Shown in pieces: positions 13,401 to 24,045 of a stretch of 64,000 nt of DNA. The notes below the pieces were generated by a model. That model was given only the letters and a program-made list of their open reading frames with translations, was not told the origin of the DNA and did not search any database. A program made the position numbers and the translations under genes. Origin of the DNA: Gyrodactylus bullatarudis (lineage: Eukaryota; Platyhelminthes; Monogenea; Gyrodactylidea; Gyrodactylidae); the NCBI GenBank assembly GCA_012064415.1, contig SSNU01000165.1:148117-212116 (forward strand), given 5' to 3'. The number at the start of each line of letters is the position of its first letter. Position 1 is the first letter of the stretch.

Positions 13401-16400
13401 TGAACCACATATTTTTTCGTTTTGATTTTCAATGAAAAATAGTATTTTTACCTTTATAGGGAAATATACGATGATAGAAAAATTCATTCAATTATTATTT
13501 GATAGAAAATTTTCTTGTGCATCTAACAGTGTTAATTTGAAAATAATATTGTTTAAAATAATTCGAGAATTTAGAATATTTGAAGTGGCCCACATATTAA
13601 TTCGACCACTACATGAATGGAGGTAGTTACATAATAAAATCAGGAAAGAGGATAGATTTGACAGCAAATAGAATGAGTTGTGGTGAGTATCCAGTCTGTT
13701 AATGTTTTTGCAGTTGGAAAATAAACTATTTAAGGAGGAAAGAGTAATGTAAGGAGGGGGCGAGTCGATTACAATAGGATCAATAGATTCAGGATGATTG
13801 AATGAGTTAACGAAAAATTTATTAATTTGACAACAGAAATCTTGATCTGAATGTTGGGTGAAATTTGTTATGGAGGATTTTTTATTAATGTTTAAAAGTT
13901 TTCTGATTTTTGACCAAACCTTTTGAGGGTTAGAATCTAGATCATGAGCCACACAAGCTTCGAACGACTTCAGAGAGATGAAATCGAAATTTGATGAAGT
14001 GTTGAAGAATTTCTTAGAATTAAGTGTAGTCTTTAGTAATTAAAGGATAGAATAATTGGAAGTTGAAATCGTCATTGACAAAGATTGAGGATGAGAATTT
14101 CTGAATGAGATGATTGAATTTTTTGACATCTACAACTTTTTTAACATTTCGGTAAAAATTGGAGTGGTTAGATAATGAGAAATTACTAAATATGATATTA
14201 TGATCAGAAAAGGGTACAGGATATGATGATGCGTTATGAAATACATTGGTAAAAATGAGATCGATAATATTGTTTTGACGAGTGGCTTGGGATACAACTT
14301 GAATGAGACCATTGGTAACAAATAATTTATCAAAAATAGTAGGAATAATGGGAAAACTCTTGTAAGTTGGGAAATTAAAGTCAGAATAGTAACATTTTTA
14401 ATTCGAGTGTCTACTTTAGAGTAGATATGTTCTAATAGAATATCGTCAGAGACAAAATAATTACTACCGATTAAGGGTCTATAAACTATAAAATTGTGTA
14501 GAGAGCCTTGTAAATTGACTACCATATGAATACAGTTGTCCTTCGGGTTTGGCATATGGGAAAGGGCACACTTCGTGTCTTATAAAAATATTTTATTTTT
14601 TGTCAAATAGGCATACTTTTAAGTAGACATACGGTGTGTCCAAGTTTTTATTTTTTTCAAAATATCAAAAAGTAAAAATTTTTAAACCAATTTGTAGGAA
14701 ATTTAATTCTGATCAGATTGGTATAATTTTTTGGTATCAATTCTGTTTTGGTATTGGTGTAGCATTCATAATTATGATTTATAGAAATGATTGATATGAA
14801 TATAAAATTTCATGAGTTTAGATTTTGTTAATTACAGGCTTAAGATTATATACTTCTGAGCCGAATTGTTAATTGATGGTTTGTACAATGTACAAAGGAC
14901 ACAAGTCGAAAAATCAATAATGACATTTCCTTCATTAAATTTTATCTTCTACAAAATTATTTCTATGAAAATTAACATTTCAAGTTTTGATGAATTAGAA
15001 ATTCAAGACAAGTGTTCTCACTATTTTTTATTTATTCGGAATAACAATAGTTTTTGACTGTACAATTTCATAATACGATGAAGAGTGTGGAACTGTTCAC
15101 ATAAAAATTATATCCTATCGAATATGGCTTTGTTCCATGAGCTGATTATAACTCGTGGTCTAATATCGCGTTCACAAGTTCTCATGATCTGCAGAGCTGT
15201 GTTCAATGTAATTATGATCAACTCGCTTCTTTTATCTTCGTAGAGAGCTTTAAACGATCTTATCACGCCTTGGTCACAAGGCTGAGATAGAGAAGTTGTA
15301 GTTGACGGGAGGTATAGAATGTAAACATTATCAGGACAGATAATTCTTTCATGACCTCTAAAATTATCTAAAATTAATAAAACATTTCTTCCCACGTCTT
15401 CTGCAAACTTGTTTATCCAATCTTGGAAAATTCTTCTATTCATCCATCCTGATTGTTTATTAGAACAATAATCAGGATATTGAACTCGATTAAAGCATCT
15501 AGGTCTTTCAGATTTACCTTTCAAAATTATTTAAAATAAACCTACCAATATACAAAGTCTGGTACATTTCACCAGCAGCATTACAACATATTAAGGCTGT
15601 AATTCGTTCCATTGATTTCTTATCAGTATAGCAATTTCTGGAAGAAGTCTCCAATGTTTTATTTCTTTGGGAACGCCAGAAAATACCTGTTTCATCAGCG
15701 TTAAATATATCTTCTCTTCTGAATCTTTGGAACCACTGACGATTTCTTTCGATCCAAAGGGCAATAATGTTTTGGTTAATAAGTCCTGATGATCCTGAAA
15801 GCTAATATTTTGTTAGGATAGTTTGATTCGAAATTATTTTATTTTATTCTTACTATATGTATGAATAAACCTCTTCTCATCTGAAACTTATAAAGCCATC
15901 CTTTTGTCGGCCTATACCAAATGAAATTCCAGTTGAAATTCCTAATCGCCAAGCTTGTCGAAGGATTTGTAAGCCAAAAACTGGGACTCATTCTTCTGAA
16001 ATAATTCAAGCACCCGTTTTCAATAGCGTCATATTGATGCAATGAATTTGCTACTTTCATATCTCCCCGTCTGTTCTCAACTGCACTTTCTATCTCTTCC
16101 CTATTTTTAATTATTTTGTTTAGAGTGCTCATATAAGTACCAAAGTGTTGTGCAGTTTTTTTTAATCCCATGTTCAGTTGCCAAANTTCTTACTCTATGT
16201 ATGGATAAACCTCTTCTCATCTGAAACTTATAAAGCCATCCTTTTGTCGGCCTAATACCAGTTGAAATTCCTAATCGCCGAGCCTGTCGAAGGATTTGTA
16301 AGCCAGAAACTGGGACTTTTAAGGCCCTCATTCTTCTGAAATAATTCAAGCACCCGTTTTCAATAGCGTCATATTGATGCAATGAATTTGCTACTTTCAT

Positions 16401-19400
16401 ATTTCCCCGTCTGTTCTCAACTGCACTTTCTATCTCTTCCCTATTTTTAATTATTTTGTTTAGAGTGCTCATATAAGTACCAAAGTGGTGTGCAGTTTTT
16501 TTAATCCCATGTTCAGTTGCCAAATTAATCATATCCAGTTTCTTCGAGTTGCACATATGAACGTGGGGGAATACCTAAATTTTAATTTTAATCAAAAGTT
16601 GAATTATAGAGTTGTATTATTAAACTTTTCATCACTCACAATCTTTTTTGTTAATAGTGGATAATTTTTCAGAAGTTTATTCATGAATTCTCTCGTGAAA
16701 TAGAATCCACAGCGTCGAACATGATCCTTGAATACAAAGTGTAAAGTTTTCCACTTGTTTCTATATCTTGATTCGTGGAGTCTTCTTGCAATTCTCACGC
16801 AGCAGAGATCAAAGTTGGTTAGATTCATTCCATTTGAAGAAATATTTCTAACTTGCCTAATCGTAACATTCAATCTAGCTGAAATACTTCTTAAGCTAAC
16901 CCTTTGTTGAAGCATTTCATGAATTTGAAACTTTTGCAGGGCGTTTAAACGTTTTGCATAAACCATAGAGAAAAGAAATGCAATGCTCAATGTTATGGTC
17001 GGTTGATACTATTGATTAATAAAATCTACGATTACTCTTATTTATATCTATTACAATAGATCCTTCAAAATTACAGGGATACTTTAGGAGATGTATGCTT
17101 AAATTAGGAAAAATATTAAATTTAATGAAGGAAATGTCATTATAAAAAAATAAAAACTTGGACACACCGTATGTCTACTTAAAAGTATGCCTATTTGACA
17201 AAAAATAAAATATTTTTATAAGACACGAAGTGTGCCCTTTCCCATATGCCAAACCCGAAGGACAACTGTATGTTGAAACGGAACATTATAAGGAATAAAA
17301 GATTCTATTTTTATTGAGGAGTGAATATAGACTCCAACACCACCACCAGTAGAATCAAGTCTATCCGCCCTAAGAAATTAATAATCAGTAATATTTAGCA
17401 TAGAATCAGAAGCAACGGGGTTGAGCCAGGTTTCGGTAATAAAAAACAATGAGGGCTTAAATTTATTAATGATATTTTTGATATTAAAAAAAGTATTTTT
17501 GGTTAGTAAAGAACGAGTATTTAGTAAGAAGAAACCAGAGTGATTAACGAAAAAAATTTTCAGACTCACTAATTTGATGGTTTAGAGCAATGGAAACAGC
17601 ATCAAGGTCAACATTAGAATCGTCGTGACCGGAGCCATGTTTGACGCGATCATGAAGAGGAGGAAGTTTGTAAGATGCATTTTCTTTAACTTCAGAAATT
17701 GATTGACAAAGATTTATTGGACGTAGATTGAAGAAATTGAGAATTGAGGATTGAGAAAGACAAGTTAATTCTGACTGGTTTAAAGGTTTTCTTTTATCAG
17801 CGACAGTCGGTGATCCAATTTCAAGTGGAGAGAAAACGGGCCTTTTATTTCTTGGTGCTGGAGTTGCTGTGATGTTTACGGGCTGAATAATTTCTGAGTT
17901 GGAGACGGGGCAGGATGAATGATTGAGTCAACCTGTTTGATTTGACTGATTGGTACTGAACTGGTTGTTTTTTGAGTAGGTTTAGGTTTGTAATTTGTCT
18001 CCCGACATGTATAAAAACGTTTAGTTTTACACAGAGAGATCATTTGATGAACAATTGAGTTGGAAGGTTTCCTTTTGAATACAATACGAATAAAAATAGA
18101 TCCGAATTCATCTTTATTTCTGAAGCATTTATAAGTAAATAATCCAATAGAATTGATCATAGAATTGACAGCAGACACATTAGCGTTGTAACCTCTAACT
18201 ATCATGCTATTTGAATGTGCTTTGTTTAGAGGTTTGAAAGATGGTGACGAAGAATTCTCTTTTGTGATTGGATTATGATGAATGAAATGATTAGGTGGAG
18301 GCCTCAGATTATTCATTGGTGAAGGATTAACAAAAGGGTTAATTACATGATATGGCACAGGAGGAGGAATAGATGTATTAATGATATGTTTAGATGAATA
18401 TTTGATGTATTCGAGTTCCCTTTTAAGCATTTGATTCCCTTTAGTGAGGTTGTTTATTTGTATATCCTTTGAGAGTAAGGAATTATTAATCAATTCAAGC
18501 TTATGATTGAAAAAATCATGAAATTTTCCAAATACACGAGAGAGATCGAAATTAGCGGTTGACGATAGCATGGTCAAACAAAATTGGCAATATCAATTAA
18601 AGAATTGGAAACAAAAGTACTGAGCTAGGATTCGGTAATAAAAAACATCGAAGGTGTATAGTTTTTCAAAATCCAAACGCTAAAATATTCTCAAATTTTC
18701 AGAATCATTTTATTTAAATCTGATGAGCATCTTGTTAAAAATTCTTATAAGTATGAAGAAGACATAATTTTTAACTAGAAATATTTCGTTCTAGGTGCTT
18801 AGGTAATAAATCCCACAAGAACGTCTTATTTGGTTAGCCCAATTTTATTTTTCAAGTTCTGAATGAATTTTCTCCTTGATCTGATTACCCCAATTCCTAA
18901 AACCAAAAAATATTCCTCATACTCTGATCTCAGGCCGATATCCTCCCTCAATATTTTTCTCGCAATTATTGATAAATATCTATCGAACGAAATTTCAAAC
19001 AATTTACCCAAACCATTTCCAGACAAATCTCAACACGGTTTTTTACATGGGAAAAACACTTCCAGTAATATGTTGGCTTTCCTTAACCACTCTGTTCCCT
19101 TACTAAATCAAGGAAATTTTATATTTATTCACTTTTTGGAAATCTCTAAAGCATTCGAAAAACTTAAATTTTCCTATATTAAAAAAATATTATCAGAATA
19201 TTCAATAGACCCTTATATTATTAATCTAACAATGTATTTCCTTATTAATCGTGTACAATATGTCAAGTTTAACAATACCACTATTAAACTAGAAGCCATT
19301 AATTCTGGTGTTCCTCAAGGTTCTACTATCGGTCCTCTTCTCTTCAATATTTGCTTCGCTGATATTCAGCTCCTAGAGGGTACTGAGGGCGCCCTCTTTA

Positions 19401-21736
19401 AATTTGCAGACGATCTAAAGTTCGTCTTCAAGGTGAAAAATTCCCTTGATATTGAATCTTAAGAATTATTATTTTAACACATTCTATTATCAATATTGAA
19501 CAAAAACAAAGATTTAAGCTATTTATTTATTAACTGAAACAAGATTCATTACCTATGTACTTATCTTTATTTTTTATTTTCATTCTACGCTTTTGTACAA
19601 ATGTTTACATATATTTTTTACTTATTTTAATACAGATATATTTCTAACAAAAAAGCATTAAACATTAAATCTAAAATTCGATAAATCACAAATTCAAATA
19701 TTTCTCGAAATCTGATCGGTAAAACTTTCAAATTTACAGAATCTCATCATATCAGCTTGCTGAGGATATTATCAAGATTTTACTGAGTATAAATGAAAAA
19801 AAGTGTTATTTTGCTAGACTATGTTATCCATCTTAATTATAATTAACCCTTATATATTTTCTGAAGTAAAAACATTAGTAAAGCTCATTATAAAAATATA
19901 TTATATACCGAATAATAGCTAAAATAAATGGATACGTTTTCTATTTCAGCCACTATATGTCTATTTATCAATTCTCATAGGTTTGAGTTAACCCCAATGA
20001 ACGAAAGGAGAAATTATGTTAGCATAGCTTATCTTGATGGTTTTATTTATGCTCTTGGTGGTCATAATGGATCCTCAAGGTTGAATTCAGCAGAAAGATT
20101 CGAAGTTAAATCAAATTCATGGTCAAGAATCGCATCAATGAGAAAGGTTCGGAGTGATGCTGGGGCTGCTGAATGTATGGGAAAAATTTATGTTGTTGGA
20201 GGTTTTGAGGGACAAATCTACAACACATCTGCCGAGTATTATGATCCAATCACAGATTCTTGGACAATTATATCTCGAATGTTCTCTCCTCGGGGTGGAG
20301 TCTGTGTTGTTAGTCATAACAACCTAATTTATGCAATTGGAGGTAATGATGGGAAAGAACGCTTGAATACAATTGAGAGTTATGATCCATCAACAAAAAA
20401 ATGGAAAATGGTCGCTCAAATGTCACAAAGGAAAAGTAATTTGAGTGCTTCTTGTATTGGAAATGAAATTTTCATCATTGGAGGCTGGAGTGATGAGCCA
20501 AACCTTGGTATTCTTAGTTGTGTTGAAGTGCTAAATGCTGATACAAAGGAAATCTACGCAAAAAGTCCGTTGAAATATCCAGCAAGTGCTACATGTGCAT
20601 GTACACTGAAGAGTCATGAATCAATTAAGAAATTTTTGATCAACGATACCAATGATATTATATCAGGTAATTCAAAATTAAAAACAGTAGAAATATATAA
20701 AAATTGGAAAACAGATTAATCTATAATCTGAATTTAATAATCTGGAGTTAATCTGGGTTAAATTAACCCTTCAAGTCCCATTATATATTTTTTGAGAAAG
20801 AATTTCTCTGACATAATTTTAAATGATAAGAGCATCTATAGATAATAAATTCGAAAGAATTAACTTTTCAAATGTAAAGACAAAAATCTAAAATTTTCTA
20901 TATTTTATAAAACATAAATAAACTTAATATTTCTCACAAAAAGTTGATATTATATTACTTGATTTATTATTTAACGTCCTCTTGATGAAGAAATTCAAAA
21001 AACTATCAAAAAAATCTCATTGTAAGGAATAGATCGTATCTTTCTTTTCTTCAGAATATTCAGAAGCAGCAACAGATAGCTTTCGGGGTCTTCCTACGAT
21101 CTCAGTTTCAAAGTTTGATGATGTAAGAATCTTTTCTAATTTAAATGGCTATAATCTTCTTGATAAAATTATCTTTTTTTTCTTTAATTGTGAGACATAA
21201 CACGTTGGTCCAATAGGCACATTGTGACCTAAAAATCACATGAAATCAAATTATTATTAAAGGTAAACTATCGAAGATGGAAAAAGATTTATTCTACATG
21301 TTCGGAATCTTCTACTGTATTTTGTTTCCAAAATCCCATTCCATTAAGTTTTTTTTCTGATTGTAATTTTTAGTTTTTAATTAAGGATTTGAGTTATAAC
21401 TAGTTTACTGGCAGAAAAAATAGTGAAATTTTAAAATATTCAATCTCTTACAGTTGATTCGACGGTGACGAATTCAGAAAATATTGGCGATAATTCAACT
21501 GGGGAAAATTTAAATGAAATGCATGTTTCATCCTTTTCAGATGAAATAAACATCGATAGTAAGTGAGAAAAAAATTTCAAGTTGCATACATAAAAAAGAT
21601 AATATTTCTAGATGACTATATGAGAACAAGACGAAGAAATAGACGTCGTCGAAGAAATCATAGTCGATTCAGCTATGGCTATTCAGCACAACAATCCAAT
21701 GAAAGATCAAACAATCAATATAACCGTTTCCGATAG
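10488..21736 (+). CDS. KLHL10-like kelch-repeat protein, 3' exons
   Basis: Exons visible: 10488-10795, 19981-20666, 21454-21558, 21612-21736. All splice sites are GT-AG and the phases (2, 1, 1) match, ending in a stop at 21734. The first two exons give about six kelch blades: VLGGW, IIGGF, ALGGH, VVGGF, AIGGN, IIGGW, with the usual following Tyr and Trp. The order and sequence resemble the C-terminal propeller of KLHL10, a Cullin-3 substrate adaptor of male germ cells. The BTB and BACK part must lie upstream but I did not find it. The last two exons add a polar linker and an arginine-rich tail (RTRRRNRRRRR). If the 20667 splice is not used, translation stops at 20717. The 9.2-kb intron at 10796-19980 is filled with transposons. 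An open stretch at 21054-21121 has splice-like ends but does not fit the phase. Confidence 0.75.
12072..13609 (-). mobile_element. Tc1-like DNA transposon with IR/DR ends
   Basis: Terminal inverted repeats of about 215 bp (about 12072-12290 and 13396-13609) begin GTGGTCGAATT. Each arm holds two direct repeats of a 16-mer, outer AATATGTGGGCCACTT and inner AATATGTGGTTCACTT, at 12083, 12268, 13399 and 13583. This is the IR/DR architecture known from Sleeping Beauty and Minos. A TA lies just outside the right end; the left flank reads TG, probably a mutated TA. LINE reverse transcriptase sequence lies on both sides, so the element jumped into the LINE. Confidence 0.92.
12288..13283 (-). CDS. Tc1-family transposase, intact ORF
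   Basis: A single uninterrupted 331-residue frame, the usual length for the family. An N-terminal helix-turn-helix (about residues 8-50, with SSREISRRFKCSATTINR) is followed by the second DNA-binding half. The catalytic triad is complete: Asp in IFTDEKKFN, Asp in VFQQDNAPCH, and Glu in NPIENLWG exactly 34 residues after the second Asp (DD34E). The conserved MVWGA and SPDLNP motifs are present. It cuts and pastes its own element at TA sites. With intact ends and ORF the copy may be recent or still active, although activity cannot be shown from sequence. Confidence 0.95.
   Translation of the reverse strand: MHHHNCRFTDHELETIKSLKNTGVSSREISRRFKCSATTINRFIHGCTYKKTLKKPGRKAIITNSQRGQIRKLVSKQFMNCNQVKSILNLSVNVRTIQNCVKKKLKMSWRKSKKTPKLSEHNKKFRVDWIKDKLAQRINWDKVIFTDEKKFNLDGPDGLSYHWCPNGDAPRKILNRVHGGASIMVWGAVYSKGTLPLVIINNKMNSEKYQDILTDAILIYKNEFKNECLVFQQDNAPCHTSKSTIEWLNDNEIDYIDWPAKSPDLNPIENLWGLLSQRVYGNGRQFQNIDELKCEILKKWSEFTEDDVRPFISSMTKRSFEIIEKKGEFLG
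15108..16556 (-). pseudogene. pogo/Tigger-like transposase, broken
   Basis: From 16556 downward comes a helix-turn-helix (ATEHGIKKTAHHFGTYMSTL) followed by a CENP-B-type second DNA-binding region ending TKGWLYKFQMRRGLS. Next, at about 15810-15535, comes FNADETGIFWR with the first catalytic Asp. Frame 15524-15108 has LILDNFRGHE with the second Asp and LSQPCDQGVIRSFK with the third, that is, a DDxD triad typical of pogo/Tigger. The segment 15839-16171 repeats the N-terminal segment almost exactly, with a single N at 16186 between the copies. Short introns may separate some blocks. The full frame is not intact. Confidence 0.8.
16604..16990 (-). pseudogene. Second transposase-like fragment (Tc-like HTH) inside the pogo element
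   Basis: A 128-residue frame with a helix-turn-helix (LNALQKFQIHEML, SLRSISARLNVTIRQVRN) followed by a stretch ending KKIVSDEKFN, which resembles the first catalytic Asp box of Tc1/mariner transposases. It is not continuous with the pogo-like protein. It could be the remnant of another insertion or an N-terminal part of an unusual transposase. Confidence 0.45.
17378..17569 (-). pseudogene. Start of LINE ORF2 (APE-type endonuclease)
   Basis: The frame begins with an endonuclease signature: NTRSLLTKNTFFNIKNIIN followed by FFITETWLNP, the catalytic Glu region of AP-type endonucleases in LINEs. It is cut off by frame disruption just before the pogo-like insertion. The endonuclease continues beyond that insertion at about 14555 downward with more frameshifts. 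Confidence 0.7.
17580..18577 (-). pseudogene. LINE ORF1 (coiled coil plus RRM-like), frameshifted
   Basis: The frame from ATG at 18577 to 17876 gives 233 residues. It has an N-terminal heptad-like stretch (LELINNSLLSKDIQINNL), a proline-rich linker (PPPVPYHVINPF), and a domain with an RRM-like feel (SMIVRGYNANVSAVNSMI). A one-base shift near 17877 moves the rest into another frame, which stays open to about 17580 (NITATPAPRNKRP...). ORF1 proteins of non-LTR elements bind the element RNA. No CCHC zinc knuckle is seen. It lies directly 5' of the ORF2 endonuclease, as expected. Confidence 0.65.
18771..18850. repeat. Fragment of the hammerhead-bearing SINE (terminal part)
   Basis: Starts TTAACTAGAAATATTTCG and continues GTTCTAGG...CTTAGGTAA, nearly the same as the unit terminus at 23691. 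CTAGAA and TTCTAG can form a small hairpin. No ribozyme part is present in this copy. Confidence 0.6.
18863..19462 (+). pseudogene. LINE reverse transcriptase fragment, copy 3
   Basis: A plus-strand frame with LRPISSLNIFLAIIDKY, SQHGFLHGKNTSSN, ISKAFEKLKFSYIKK, SGVPQGSTIGPLLFN and FADDLKFVFKV, the catalytic box in canonical FADD form. The same family as the two minus-strand copies nearby. It is truncated at both ends, after the palm domain on the 3' side. It sits in the kelch intron in the sense direction of the gene. Confidence 0.85.
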
Positions 21737-23690
21737 AGAAAATTTTATTTAACCATTTCCTCTTTGTTCAAAATAAATGCTGAAGCCTAAAAATTCAGTA
21801 TTCATTTAAATTGGGAAATGACATTAATTTTGAAATCAATTAAAACCTGATCTAGTTTATTTATTTTCAAATTCAATCTGTTAAAATTAGTGATTTTGTG
21901 ATTAAATCAATAAATAAATCTTGATTCGAAATGAATATTCCTTTTTATATCTATTTTATACATTGAATTGCTTTAATAAAAATTGACTTTAGTTTATATG
22001 ATTATATTGGCAAGTTTAATTTTAATGATCTTTCTGATTTTAATTTTCAGAATGATTAGAGGTAGAACAAATTGATTTTATTGTTAATTCAAGAGTCAAG
22101 ACTGATTAAAACAAAAACAACATAATAGTCTAGTATTATTGAATAAAACCAAATAATATCACACATGTTTTTGATACCAAATACTTTTCGAAGGTATCGA
22201 ATTTTATATTTATTTTTCGTTAAATTGTCTTTTGGAGATATGAATTGAATTTTGTCTGAAACTTAGAGAAAAATACAATACACGTGCGTAGTTTAATACC
22301 AATCCATAGAATATTATCAATAGTTTGTTGAAGATCAATAACTTGATTTAGGAGTTGTTATTTATGATAATTTATAGGGGCCAAACAAGAAATAAACATA
22401 AATCTGCTTGTTATTGACTTACAAAGTAGCTATTATTATTTTTGAAAATACAGTTAAGGCCCTGAAGATCTAATACAGAGCTAATATAGAGACTCTATAA
22501 TAGAGTTAATCCTCACAAAATTAAGCCACGATAAGAAAAAATCGAAAAAATCTCTTCTCAATAAAATATTTGCAGAAGCAGAAAATTTTTGAAAATCTAG
22601 AATCTAAATCTGAAGTCCTAAGATCATCATTTGAATGTCTTCTGATTAAAATTATTATTTTAGACAACAATTTTTCAATATCTCTTATTTAACCATGTGA
22701 CAAGTTAAATCAAAAGAGCTGACAGGATTTTCATCAAAGTACATGGTTATTAGAATCACTTCTAAAAGGTTATTTACACATGAATATCGATTTTTATCAA
22801 TTGATTTTATTTGTGTCAACTTTGATCAATCAATTCAATTATAATATAATATTTTCTCTCTTCCATAATTTATTCTGCTGTATTCATAAATTTTCAACCT
22901 TATTTTATTTTTATTTTTAAAGAATGGCCAAAATATCAGTATTATATCTGTATAAATTTTTTTTTTTTTGAAATATTTAAATATATTACCAGTATTGCAA
23001 GCAAGAACGAAAATAATTTCGATCATTACTATTAGTAATAGTATTATTACTTCTGATGCGAAGTACTAGTAAGTATTTAACTTATTGTCTAAATGATTAG
23101 AATTTTTAAATCTTTCGATATCTACTTGTTAGTAGAATTGTAAAATATAAAATATAATTTATTAATCATTATTATTATTTAATAATTATCAATTTTAGAC
23201 CATTCGATAAGTTTTTAATTTCTAGGTCAAAACAGTACAATGAACTGCCTGTGTTTATTTTAAAATATCCTATTGAAGTTGATCAACGATCATGAAATTT
23301 TGAAAAAATTCAATTCTCTTGTTCATAAAACATCTTGGGTGTGAGAAGGGGCCTGCTCCATCCATACAATTCATCCATCCAACAATGAGCCATCTCTGTT
23401 TACAGTTCTCTGAATCTCTGAGAGTCTGCAGAATTCCTAGAATTTCCAGATTCACTGTTACAAGTGAATAGCTAATCAGGGAATCTGAATACCGAGTTTC
23501 CAGATTCTACGGTTTACTAGGGAGTCTGCAGACTCACATAAGTTTCCAGAATCACTGTAACACATGTATAATTATTCAACTGTGTTCTTAATGAGAATAG
23601 AAATATTTCACACCAAAGTAGGGATGAGAAATGGTTTTTATCGTCCGGTTTAACTGCCATAAAAATTATAATTATTAATAATTGTAGTTA
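21737..23690. other. No gene found; AT-rich with a short direct repeat
   Basis: No coding exon can be supported. Two direct repeats about 100 bp apart at 23422-23463 and 23522-23563 share GAGTCTGCA and TTTCCAGA.TCACTGT. Nothing else is recognised. Confidence 0.45.
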
Positions 23691-23692
23691 TT

Positions 23693-24045
23693 AACTAGAA
23701 ATATTTCGTTCTAGGTACTTAGGTAATTTATCCCACAGGTTCGTCTTATTTGGTAATGATTTTAGTCTATTTCGCTCAATGTTATAGCTTGGATCCTATG
23801 GTACCACTACATTTAGTAATCATTTAGTAATAATCTAATTATGCATATGGTAGACATAAGCGCGTTTCAGCGTCCTCGTCAGTATGCCACAGTCTGGGAT
23901 TTGAACTTGGGACCTCGCGCATTGTAGTCCAATACTCAATCCACTCATCCAACATCCATCGTGACTGGGATTACTTCTATATCATGACGCGTACCCCTAA
24001 GGTTTTCTAACTAATGAATAGTGCACCGCTATACTTACAAAGGTT
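23693..24045 (-). mobile_element. tRNA-derived SINE/retrozyme-like repeat with hammerhead core, copy 2
   Basis: On the minus strand a tRNA-like head lies at about 23956-23890: an A-box-like stretch (GATGAGTGGATTGAG) and a B-box-like stretch (AAGTTCAAATCCC). It is followed immediately by a hammerhead core at 23853-23888 and an AT-rich body. The repeat starts AACTAGAAATATTTCG at 23693, and a diverged version, AACTGGAAATATTTC, begins again at 24046, 353 bp later. This suggests a tandem or dimeric arrangement. Related pieces lie at 18771, 36690, 38846 and 63575. Confidence 0.7.
23853..23888 (-). ncRNA. Hammerhead ribozyme motif (stem III degenerate)
   Basis: Minus strand: stem I 5' arm GGCATA (23888-23883), core CTGACGA (23882-23876), very short stem II, GAAA (23868-23865), then CGCGCT and stem I 3' arm TATGTC. 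GGCATA pairs with TATGTC over six positions, including one G-U. The expected NUH cleavage triplet is damaged in this copy, so it is probably inactive. Hammerheads self-cleave RNA; in SINEs and retrozymes they process the transcript. Confidence 0.6.

Larger units (their letters stand above)
14533..17268 (-). mobile_element. pogo/Tigger-type element with TA target duplication
   Basis: The ends are inverted repeats: CAGTTGTCCTTCGGG at 14533 and its complement ending at 17268, each flanked by TA (14531-14532 and 17269-17270). The arms match for about 130 bp. A further match at about 14928-14955 against 17105-17140 suggests that some 260 bp were later inserted in the left arm. Inside are a broken DDxD transposase and a tandem duplication. 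The element sits inside the endonuclease region of LINE copy 2. Confidence 0.88.
11158..18577 (-). mobile_element. Near full-length LINE, copy 2, split by two DNA transposons
   Basis: Reading on the minus strand, ORF1 lies at 18577-17580. ORF2 begins near 17569 with the endonuclease start (LNTRSLLTK, FFITETWL). It is interrupted by a pogo-like element at 14533-17268 and continues at about 14555-13612 with endonuclease and linker. A Tc1 element interrupts it again at 12072-13609. It resumes at 12068-11704 with the reverse transcriptase (FIPDDW, LRPISCLNIFL, ISKAFDKQKFS) and ends with a displaced GVPQGSTIGPLLFN block at about 11370-11250. Several frameshifts make it inactive. The stretch 11395-11700 between the two RT pieces is not LINE-like. 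Confidence 0.8.

Noticed and set aside
21054..21121. Possible extra kelch-gene exon (EYSEAATDSFRGLPTISVS)
   Set aside because: It reads well and has an AG and a GTAAG, but its length of 68 breaks the phase to the next exon, while the model without it is in frame.
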